Part shown: piece after piece, positions 29,200-36,186 of the stretch
How positions within the stretch are numbered: position 1 is the stretch's first letter
Layout of the letters: each line of letters begins with the position of its first letter
Source of the DNA: Phenylobacterium parvum
Lineage (GTDB): Bacteria; Pseudomonadota; Alphaproteobacteria; Caulobacterales; Caulobacteraceae
Length of the DNA: 64,000 nt
Reading direction: 5' to 3'
Assembly: GCF_003150835.1 (NCBI RefSeq)
Contig: NZ_CP029479.1
Span: 2,021,501-2,085,500 of the forward strand
The notes under the pieces: generated by a model
The model's input: the letters and a program-made list of their open reading frames with translations, nothing else
Told to the model about the DNA's origin: nothing
The model's database searches: none
Made by a program: the position numbers and the translations under genes

Positions 29200-30356
29200 G
29201 GCGCATTCATTCGGAAGAGGTCCAGGGCGGTCTTGCCGACGATCTTCTGGGCGTCCTCTACGCTGCAGGCCCGGAAGACGGCCTCGAGGGCCCCTCGCGT
29301 GTAGCCGAATGTGCTTTCCTGGTGGGGGTAGTCGGAAGACCAGAGGCAGGTCTCCGGCCCGATGCGATGCAAGAGCTCGAGCCCGACCGGGTCGGTCATG
29401 AAGGTCGCATAGCAGTTGGTCCGCCAGTACCAGCTGGGCGGATGCGCAAGCCTGGGCGACACCGAGGTCGGGAAGCTGTTGTAGATCATGTCGGCGTCGT
29501 GGAGCATGGAGGCCACCCAGGCCAGGCCCGCCTCCACGAACACCGCCTTCAGGCCCGGGAAACGGTCGAAGACCCCGCCAAAGGTCAGCTGGGCCCAGTT
29601 CTGGCGGAAGCCCTGCATCTGGGTGAGGACCGAGACCCCGACCGCGCCCGCCTCGGCCGTGGGGATCGCCTCGCCGATGTGGAAGGCGAGCGGCAGGCCG
29701 GAGCCCTGGATCGCCTCCCACAGGGGGTCCATCCGCGGATGGTTGTACTGGATGGTGCGGCCGTCTGCGAACTTTCCAGGCTTGATGGGGATCATCAGGC
29801 AGCGCGCACCCAGCTCCAGGCACCGGGCCACGCTGTCCCGCGCAGCCTCTGGGTCCCAGTAGCTTGGCACCATCACCGAATAGAGCCTGCCGGGCGCCTG
29901 GGCGCACATCTCGCTGATGTGCGTGTTGTAGGCGCCGAACACGTGCTCCTTGTGCTCGATCTCGCCGAACATCATCAGGCCGAAGAGCCGCTGCGGGAAG
30001 ATCAGCTCCTTCTCGACGCCCTCGATGTCGAGGTCCTTCAAACGGGCCTCGACGCTGGTCAGGCCGGGATAGCACTCCAGCGCATCGCACAGGTGGCGGG
30101 CGACGGGGTTGGGCGTCATGGAGCGGCCGTTGATGGACAGGTCCCAGCCGCCATCCTTGAAGATCATCCGGGGCGCGGCGTCGCGCAGGTGCGGCGGGAA
30201 GCGGTCGACCCAGAGGTCGGATTCCAGCATGTGGCTGTCCGCGGAAATGATGCGCGTGCCCGCCGGCCACTCGCGGGTCTTGGCCTGCGGCGTGCGCCGG
30301 GCCGCCACCGGCTGACCCACCTGCTCCGGAATCTCGAGGATGAAGCCCTCGGCCAT
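29196..30356 (-). CDS. Amidohydrolase family protein (COG2159, ACMSD-like)
   Basis: A 386-residue TIM-barrel metal hydrolase or decarboxylase: I-I-S-A-D-S-H-M-L-E near the N-terminus (metal D-x-H), F-H-I-G-E in the middle, and the late W-S-S-D-Y-P-H-Q-E-S with the metal Asp. Members hydrolyse or decarboxylate aromatic and amide substrates. It is the first gene of a four-gene minus-strand operon with two PhyH-type dioxygenases and an aldo/keto reductase, which looks like a catabolic or detoxification route. It is divergent from the DUF2939 gene, with 234 bp between them. Confidence 0.88.
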   Translation of the reverse strand: MAEGFILEIPEQVGQPVAARRTPQAKTREWPAGTRIISADSHMLESDLWVDRFPPHLRDAAPRMIFKDGGWDLSINGRSMTPNPVARHLCDALECYPGLTSVEARLKDLDIEGVEKELIFPQRLFGLMMFGEIEHKEHVFGAYNTHISEMCAQAPGRLYSVMVPSYWDPEAARDSVARCLELGARCLMIPIKPGKFADGRTIQYNHPRMDPLWEAIQGSGLPLAFHIGEAIPTAEAGAVGVSVLTQMQGFRQNWAQLTFGGVFDRFPGLKAVFVEAGLAWVASMLHDADMIYNSFPTSVSPRLAHPPSWYWRTNCYATFMTDPVGLELLHRIGPETCLWSSDYPHQESTFGYTRGALEAVFRACSVEDAQKIVGKTALDLFRMNAP

Positions 30357-30590
30357 GGCGTCGCCTCCCGTTCTTTTCCGGAAGGCTAGGTCTGGCGCAG
30401 GCGTGAGTCGAGACCGGACCGCCGAAGCAGGTCCACCAAAAAAGTTCGGCCGGGTTCACCGCTTGTTGATCGCGATGGTGGTTTCTTGGGAGCCAGAGGG
30501 GCCGGTGACGAGGATCCAGGCCCTGAAAAGTCGGAACGACAGTGGCTGAGAGAGGCGGCGAACGGGACCGCCCGGACTGGAGGATTGCAC

Positions 30591-31784
30591 ATGGATCGGA
30601 AACTCATCTGGCTTGGCGCGGCGGCGGCCTTAGCCCTTGGCGGGGCCTATCTCGCCTCCCCCCTCCTGGCTCTGAAGTCCCTGCAGGGCGCCATCGGGTC
30701 CGGAGATGCAAAGAAGCTGGAGACCCTGGTGGACTTCCCGGAGGTCCGCGAGAACCTCAAGACCCAGGTGAACGCCATGATGGGGGCCAAGGCGGGCGAG
30801 GATCCCAAGATGGCCGCCTTCGCCTCCATCCTGATCGGCGGCCTTGTGGAGACCATGGTGACGCCCGATGGAATGCTGAAGATCCTGGCGGCCGGCGACA
30901 TCTCCCTGGAGGACAAGGACGGCGCCAAGCCCGCGACCAGCGATCCTGAAAAACCCCGGACACCGGCCACGGTGACCGGCATGTCCTATCTCGACTTCTC
31001 CCATTTCCGCGCCCAGCTCGCCCCGGAGAAGGGCGAGGCCGAGGGCATGGGGCTGGTGCTGGAGCGACGCGGCCTCTTTGGCTGGAAACTGACCCGTCTT
31101 GAGCTGCCCAAGGAGGCCGACGCCAAGGCCTCCGCCGTCTCCGCCCCGGTCGCCGCCGGGCCCGCGGCGCCGGTGTCCGATGCCGACCTCGAGGCCAAGC
31201 TGCCGGACGCCTTCGCCGCGGCCTTCCCCGGTTCGCCGGTCAAGTCCGTCGGCAAGGGCGACCAGGCGCGCACGCTCACCTTCAAGCCGCTGAAGCTGCT
31301 CAAGACAGCGACCGGCTACGCCCTTCTGGCGAACGGCGCGAAGGCGGAAGGCAGCCATGCCGAGACCGGCGCCCTCTCCATCTCCTACCTGCGCTGGGGC
31401 CCCAAGGGCTTCGAGCTTTCCGGCCAATGGCTGGAGGCCGCCGCCGGCGAGACCTTCGGCGCGCCGCCCGAGACCACCGTCCGGACCGACCTCCTGGCCG
31501 AGCCCGTCATCCTGGCCAAGGCCGGGGGGATGTGGGGCGGCTGCGCCATGTCCTTCACGGACGTGCTGACCTTTGGGCCCAACGGTCCAAGGACCCTCGC
31601 GTCGGTCCAGACGGGATACGAGACGGAGGAGGGAAGCCTCTCCGCCGTCATCACCCCGACCGACGGGCGCTCCGGCTTCGCCGCCAGCTACAAGGGCGAC
31701 GATGTGAAGGTCCCCAAGGTCACCTACACGGTGCGCGGCGACAAGGCCGTCCCCGATGTCGAGGCCGGTCTTCCCACCTGCTGA
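30591..31784 (+). CDS. DUF2939 family protein
   Basis: A 397-residue protein with an N-terminal membrane anchor or signal (L-I-W-L-G-A-A-A-A-L-A-L-G-G-A-Y-L). It is followed by L-L-A-L-K-S-L-Q-G-A-I and D-A-K-K-L-E-T-L-V-D-F-P-E-V-R, the hallmark of DUF2939. An Ala/Pro linker near 195-215 leads to a C-terminal half rich in beta-strands. The function of DUF2939 is unknown; it is probably periplasmic. The start at 30591 has an excellent CTGGAGGA site. It ends against a strong bidirectional terminator. Confidence 0.82.
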   Translation: MDRKLIWLGAAAALALGGAYLASPLLALKSLQGAIGSGDAKKLETLVDFPEVRENLKTQVNAMMGAKAGEDPKMAAFASILIGGLVETMVTPDGMLKILAAGDISLEDKDGAKPATSDPEKPRTPATVTGMSYLDFSHFRAQLAPEKGEAEGMGLVLERRGLFGWKLTRLELPKEADAKASAVSAPVAAGPAAPVSDADLEAKLPDAFAAAFPGSPVKSVGKGDQARTLTFKPLKLLKTATGYALLANGAKAEGSHAETGALSISYLRWGPKGFELSGQWLEAAAGETFGAPPETTVRTDLLAEPVILAKAGGMWGGCAMSFTDVLTFGPNGPRTLASVQTGYETEEGSLSAVITPTDGRSGFAASYKGDDVKVPKVTYTVRGDKAVPDVEAGLPTC

Positions 31785-31793
31785 ACGGACAGA

Positions 31794-31822
31794 CTGTCCC
31801 GTCCCGCTAAGGGACGGGACAG
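31794..31822. terminator. Strong bidirectional terminator hairpin
   Basis: A perfect 12-bp stem CTGTCCCGTCCC / GGGACGGGACAG with the 5-nt loop GCTAA, placed exactly between the stops of the convergent DUF2939 and UGSC selenoprotein genes (8-9 bp from each). Symmetry allows it to serve both strands. It marks the downstream end of the selB-selC-selenoprotein transcription unit. Confidence 0.85.
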
Positions 31823-31829
31823 CGCCGGA

Positions 31830-32348
31830 TCAGGCCGTCAGGGCGGTGACGACAGATTCGAAGACCTCCCGGGCCTTCTGGCGCATTTCCTCGTCGTTGG
31901 CGTCCTGGATCGGGTGATCGACCAGCAGGTAGCGCGCACCCTCCATGCCCAGCGCCTTGCGCTGGACCTCGGCGGCCTCGGCGAACTCGCTGGAGGCGAT
32001 GGAGACGGCGGGAAGCCCCTGGATCTCGAACCACACAGTGTCGTGCAGACTGCACGTCGTGCATGATCCTCAATCGGCGAGGGCTTCCACCAGGACGCTG
32101 CATTCCGACTTGATCTTCAGCCGCAGGTCCGAGGGACAGGGCTTGGTGAAGGTCGGCTTGGCGTAGCGCCGGATCTCGTTGTCCGGGAAGCGGTCGGCCA
32201 GCAGGCGCTCCAGCTCGTCGAGGAGCACGTTGCCCCGGGGCTTGCTGATGTCCAGGAGGCCGATCACCCCCTCGATGGTTCCCGTTCGCGGGGTGATCTG
32301 ACGGGCGACGGGCACGCGCTCGTCGGTCGGATCCAGGATGGTGGTCAT
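31830..32348 (-). CDS. UGSC-motif selenoprotein (in-frame UGA = selenocysteine)
   Basis: Read through the TGA at 32072-32070, the gene encodes 172 residues with Sec at position 93. The local sequence is A-D-U-G-S-C-T-T-C-S-L-H-D-T-V, the signature of the UGSC family of (seleno)proteins. The N-terminal part starts M-T-T-I-L-D-P-T-D-E-R-V and the part after Sec continues without interruption in the same frame (W-F-E-I-Q-G-L-P-A-V through E-V-F-E-S-V-V) to a genuine TGA at 31832. The start has a GGAGG site 6 nt upstream. Biochemical function is unknown; a Sec/Cys redox centre (U93, C96, C99) is inferred. It lies 31 bp after the thioredoxin-like gene and close to selC, selB and selA. Standard gene callers would break it into two fragments. 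Confidence 0.93.
32042..32072 (-). promoter_or_regulatory. Bacterial-type SECIS hairpin after the UGA codon
   Basis: In the mRNA, 18 nt separate the UGA from the loop AGUCU (32051-32047), closed by the perfect 5-bp stem CGUGC/GCACG, which can be extended by a G-C pair after an A-A mismatch. E. coli fdhF has UGA, 17 nt, then the loop AGGUCU on a GC/GC stem; the GU in the loop is what SelB recognises. Position, loop sequence and size all agree well. The hairpin is inside the coding frame, as in all bacterial selenoprotein mRNAs. Confidence 0.8.
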
Positions 32349-32379
32349 GACTTTCCTCCGAAGTCCGGAAACGAGGCTA

Positions 32380-33965
32380 TCAGCAGTCGATCTTCCTGGA
32401 AACGACCGTTGAGCCCATGGCCCCGGTGACCCAGCCGTGGAAGGCGGCCGAGAACTTGCCTGCCTCCGAACCGGCCACGACGATGTGGATATACTTGCCG
32501 TCGGCGAACTTGGGCGTGGGCGTCTCCAGCATCTCGGGCGTCATTCGCGCGGCGGAGGCGACGGGAATGCCCGCGCCGGAGATGTCGTTCGACACCATCT
32601 CGCGCAGGGGCCGGGCGGTGACCTCCTGGATCCGGGCCCGCAGCCGGTCCTTGGGATAGTCGCCGTCCACCATCAGGGTGTTGATGTGTTCGGGGCAGAC
32701 CACCAGCAGGGCGTCCACCGGCATGCGCCGGATCTTGGGCAGGAACATGCCCTCCAGCCCCAGGCCCAGGGTCCCGGCGATCTGGTCCGGGCGGCGGGAT
32801 TCCTGGTCGACGATCTGGACTGGCCCGCTGGTCATGGCGAAGGCCGTGACCACCGAGTCCTCGCGCGCAAAGCCGCGCTCGACGTGCAGGGGATCCCAGG
32901 GCGAGCCCTCCTCCCACTCGGCGAAGCACATGGTGAACTTCATGGGACTGGACAGGGTGGAACGGTCCACGCCGCCCGGCCTAGCGCCGCCGAGGTTGCG
33001 GATGATGAGCCGCACCGCCCGGCCGATGGTGGCGTTGGCGCGGTTGCCGGTCCCAAGGGCGCCCAGCTTCATGTTCATGCCGATCCGGTGGCGGATCGGC
33101 CCGTTGACGACCAGGACGGGCGAGGCGCCCATGGTGGTGGCGTTGACCCCATGGATGTTGAATTCGTCGGTGCAGACCGCCTCCAGGGCGGCGATGACCA
33201 CAGGCAGGTATTCCGGCCGGCAGCCGGCCATCACGGCGTTGATGGCGACCTTCTCCACCGTGGCCGGGGCCATGTTCGGCGGGACGATGGCGACGACGTC
33301 CTGGGGGTCGCGGGTCGTCCCCGCCAGCATCCGGACCACCCGCTCCGGGGTGGGGGGACCAGGGGCAGGCCGTCGCTGAAGCCCTGGTCAAACAGGAATT
33401 CGTCGATGTCGTCGGAGGCGGCGATCTCGATCCGGCGGGCGCGGATCGGGCTGCCCTCGGCCTCGGCGACCAGACGGTCGTGGATGTCGGGGTCCAGGTG
33501 CTTGGAGCCGCAGCCCGGGCGCCAGTCCGGCAGCTCGGCCCAGGCGATCTCTGGCCCGGAGCCGCCCAGGGCCGAAGTGACGCCCTGGACCAGGGCCTCC
33601 CACTCCGCCTTGACGAAGCCCTCCATCCCCGGCGACGCCGCGCCCCTGGCGTCGGTCCAGAAGACCGCAGGCACGCTCTCGAAGTCCCAGCCCAGGGAGG
33701 TGCGCAGGGCGCCGTCGTCCAGGATGGGCAGGGTCAGGCCGTGCCGGTCGCGGAGGATCTCGGCGCCGTCCCGGGCCTGGGCGACCATCCAGATGTCGGC
33801 CCTGTCGCCCCAGGCCTGGTGGAAGGCCTCCAGCAGGGGGGCGACCAGGTTGCAGGTGGCGCAGTCCTCCTTGGCGAAGACAACCAGGCTGGGACGGCCC
33901 GTGGGATAGCTGTGCGGGGTTCCCTCCAGGTCCTGGAGGGTGAAGGCGGGCGGGGTCGGGCTCAT
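32380..33965 (-). CDS. Thioredoxin-like two-domain protein linked to UGSC, interrupted by a -1 frameshift
   Basis: Frame one starts at ATG 33965 (GAGGA site upstream) with a thioredoxin-like domain: F-A-K-E-D-C-A-T-C-N-L gives a C-x-x-C at Cys 35 and Cys 38. It then runs into D-G-L-P-L-V-P-P (to codon 205). The remaining domain continues only in the -1 frame, T-P-E-R-V-V-R-M-L-A-G-T to the C-terminal K-I-D-C at 32380. A join at the C-run would give about 528 residues. The C-terminal domain (V-A-I-N-A-V-M-A-G-C-R-P-E-Y, H-V-E-R-G-F-A) is of a type found beside UGSC genes; I know no function. It could be a programmed frameshift, a sequencing error or a pseudogene; both halves keep normal coding composition. 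Confidence 0.78.
33351..33357 (-). other. Slippery heptamer C CCC CCA at the frameshift
   Basis: On the coding strand the zero-frame codons CCC and CCA (204 and 205) are preceded by C, giving X-XXY-YYZ. Slipping both tRNAs back by one gives CCC CCC and continues ACC CCG GAG (T-P-E), exactly the frame of the rest of the domain. A missing C in a seven-C run would look the same. Confidence 0.5.
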
Positions 33966-34025
33966 GTTTCCGTCCTCTTCCTTGTCGTTGGCCCCAGGGG
34001 TTCCTTGTCGTACCGCGGGCGGAGT

Positions 34026-34120
34026 TGGCGGAGGTGGATGGGAATCGAACCCACCACACGCCTCAGAGACGTGTCACCGGTTTTGAAGACCGGGGAAGCC
34101 ACCAGACTCCAGTCACCTCC
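34026..34120 (-). tRNA. selC: tRNA-Sec (anticodon UCA)
   Basis: A 95-nt tRNA including an encoded 3' CCA. It shows the acceptor GGAGGUG pairing with CACCUCC, the anticodon arm CCGGU-CUUCAAA-ACCGG with anticodon UCA at 34086-34084, a long variable arm (ACACG / CGUGU stem around UCUCUGAGG), and a T-arm with GGUUCGAUUCC. The length equals that of E. coli tRNA-Sec. It starts 13 nt after the selB stop codon and ends 60 nt before the thioredoxin-like gene on the same strand, so it is probably excised from a polycistronic transcript. Confidence 0.96.
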
Positions 34121-34133
34121 AGCGTGGGAGACA

Positions 34134-36059
34134 CTAGTGCGGGACCGGCGCGGGACCGAAGCGGTTTCTTGGCGCCGTGACCTGGCGGACATCGCCCCTG
34201 CGGGCCGTATCGCCCCGGGAGTCCAGGAACTCCAGGGCCGGGACGATGAACTTGCGGGAGGTGGACAGGGCCGCCCGGGCCTCGCCCGTGGTGAACGCCA
34301 TCGGCGGGGGAAAGGCCGCGTGCAGGGCCCCGACCGCGGCATCCAGGGCGTTGAGGTGGAAGACCAGGGTCTGCCGCAGGGCGTGGTTGCGCAGGGCGAC
34401 CAGCCGACCGGACGCCAGCAGGAGTTCCATCAGGTCCGCCTCGAAGGCCGAAGGGTCCGGCGGGCTCAGGCCCCCGGCCCGGAAGTCGGACTCGATCCCG
34501 GCCAGCCGGGACAACTGGTCGGCGGAGAGGGTGGCGAAGGGGTCATGTCCGGCGAGGGCGATCCGGCCCCGCTCAAGGCGGATCTCCCCGGCGTCAGCCA
34601 GACGGTTCTCGGCCCAGGCGATCAGGGCGGGGGAAAGGGCGCGCGAAAGTCCGTTCCGGAAAGCGGCCAGGGGAATGAAGGCCTGCAGGGGCTGGCGGCC
34701 GTGGGCCTCGGCCAGCCGGTCCAGATAGGCCTGCCTCGCCGCCGCGAGGGCGGCCTCAGGAGCGAAGACGCCCTCGTCCAGGCGAATGAGGGACAGGGAG
34801 AGCGCAGCCTCGACCTCCGCCGGCGACCGCCGGGCGAGCCGGGCCGCCTCGGCCAGCGACACCGCGCCGCCGTCCCGACCTGCAAGGCCTGCTGCAATCC
34901 CGTCGAGGTCCCCGGCGAGGGTCGCCGCCAGGAGCCCGCGGCGGGCCTCGAGGGTCCGGGCCCTCAGCTCGGGAGCCACCGGGTCCAGCACACGGCCTCC
35001 GCCCAGGGTGGCGGCAGGCGAGGGACGGCGCAGGAGAAGGCGCTGGCCGGCATGGACCGGCGCGGGCGCCGCCAGGCGCAGCTGGGCCAGCCCCTCCGCC
35101 CCGGGCGCAAGGGCGGCGTCCCCGATCAGGCGGACGCGGGCGATGTCCTGCCGGGCGCCCCAGAGGACCCGGACCTCGTCCCCCGACCGGAGGGGGCGCG
35201 GGGCTTCCGGGGAGAGTGTCAGGGCGATGTCGATGCGGGCGGTGGCCGGAAAGATCCCCGGCGTGCAGAGGACCTCCCCCGGGCGGACCTCGTCCGGCGC
35301 CACGCCGCGCAGGGCCGCCGCCGCCCGGCCGCCGGCCCGGGCCGAGGCCACCTGCCGGCCGTGGACCTGGAGCTGGCGCACCTGCACCCGGCGGCCAGAG
35401 GGTTCCAGGACCCCCTCGTCACCCGCACCAAGGTCCGCACCCTGCAGGGAGCCGGTGACGACGGTCCCGGCTCCCGCGAGGCTGAACACCCGGTCCATGG
35501 GCAGGAAGACCCCCGGCAGGGGGTCGGGCGGCGGGGCCTGCGCGGCCAGGGCCCGGATCCCCCCGTGAAGGGCCTCCAGCCCCTCGCCGGTCACGGCCGA
35601 GCAGAAGACGAGGGGCGCAGAAGCCAGGAAGCTGTCCTCCATCTCGCGACGCAGGCGGGCCTCGAGGCCTGGGCGGGCGTCCGGCGGGACCAGGTCGGCC
35701 TTGGTCACCGCCACCAGGCCCAGGTTGAGGCCCATGAGGCCGGCGATCTGCAGATGCTCGCGGGTCTGGCGGGCGAAGCCCTCGACAGCGGAGACGACCA
35801 GCAGGGCCGCCCGGGCGCCCGCCGTTCCCATGACCATGGCGCGCAGGAAGTCCTCGTGGCCCGGGGCGTCCAGGAAGTCGATATCGCCGGCGGGATCCTC
35901 GCGGAAGGCGAAGCCCAGGGCGATGGACATCCCCCTCGACTTCTCCTCTGGCAGGCGGTCGGTCTCCATGCCGGTCAGGGCCCGGACCAGGGCCGTCTTG
36001 CCGTGGTTGACGTGGCCGATCACCGCCAGGCCAAGGGGCGGAGGCGGGGCGCCGGTCAC
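34134..36059 (-). CDS. selB: Selenocysteine-specific elongation factor SelB
   Basis: A 641-residue GTPase that carries Sec-tRNA to UGA codons by binding the SECIS hairpin. The G domain has G-H-V-N-H-G-K-T (G1; Asn replaces the more usual Asp), D-A-P-G-H-E-D-F (G3) and T-K-A-D (G4). Domains II and III follow. The C-terminal winged helices (about 380-641) end with S-R-K-F-I-V-P-A-L-E-F-L-D, typical of the SECIS-binding WH4. The GTG at 36059 is the start, since V-T-G-A-P precedes the G domain at the usual distance. It is divergent from selA and immediately precedes selC. Confidence 0.96.
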   Translation of the reverse strand: MTGAPPPPLGLAVIGHVNHGKTALVRALTGMETDRLPEEKSRGMSIALGFAFREDPAGDIDFLDAPGHEDFLRAMVMGTAGARAALLVVSAVEGFARQTREHLQIAGLMGLNLGLVAVTKADLVPPDARPGLEARLRREMEDSFLASAPLVFCSAVTGEGLEALHGGIRALAAQAPPPDPLPGVFLPMDRVFSLAGAGTVVTGSLQGADLGAGDEGVLEPSGRRVQVRQLQVHGRQVASARAGGRAAAALRGVAPDEVRPGEVLCTPGIFPATARIDIALTLSPEAPRPLRSGDEVRVLWGARQDIARVRLIGDAALAPGAEGLAQLRLAAPAPVHAGQRLLLRRPSPAATLGGGRVLDPVAPELRARTLEARRGLLAATLAGDLDGIAAGLAGRDGGAVSLAEAARLARRSPAEVEAALSLSLIRLDEGVFAPEAALAAARQAYLDRLAEAHGRQPLQAFIPLAAFRNGLSRALSPALIAWAENRLADAGEIRLERGRIALAGHDPFATLSADQLSRLAGIESDFRAGGLSPPDPSAFEADLMELLLASGRLVALRNHALRQTLVFHLNALDAAVGALHAAFPPPMAFTTGEARAALSTSRKFIVPALEFLDSRGDTARRGDVRQVTAPRNRFGPAPVPH

Positions 36060-36132
36060 CGGAACTGTCCCTGGCGAGGGCGATGCATGGAGACTCCCTA
36101 CGTCGAACCGGCGGCGAGGTCATCCGCCTCGC

Positions 36133-36162
36133 TTGCCGGGGCTCGGAAGGCCTCCCTATAGT
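36133..36162 (+). promoter_or_regulatory. Possible sigma-70-type promoter for selA
   Basis: TTGCCG and TATAGT separated by 18 bp, ending 24 bp before the selA GTG, within the 127-bp region shared with divergent selB. The -10 box is unusually AT-rich for this genome. Not confirmed by any start-site data. Confidence 0.4.
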
Positions 36163-36186
36163 CCGGCCCCAAGAGGAACCGCCCCC

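Noticed and set aside
28402-30459. A single 685-codon minus-strand frame that would fuse the second PhyH protein to a long N-terminus
   Set aside because: The first two thirds are an out-of-frame reading of the amidohydrolase gene; the real PhyH start is the GTG at 29199 overlapping the amidohydrolase stop.
31830-32036. Independent small gene of 68 codons starting at an internal GTG/ATG-like codon
   Set aside because: It is the second half of the UGSC selenoprotein, continuous in frame through the UGA; it has no separate ribosome site.
32070-32348. Pseudogene truncated by a nonsense mutation (instead of a selenoprotein)
   Set aside because: The UGA sits at the exact Sec position of the family motif, a SECIS-like hairpin follows, and selA, selB and selC are adjacent.
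34026-34120. tRNA-Ser, another long-variable-arm tRNA
   Set aside because: The anticodon is UCA (reads UGA) and the 95-nt length and context next to selB fit tRNA-Sec. Under the standard code no tRNA-Ser has to read UGA.
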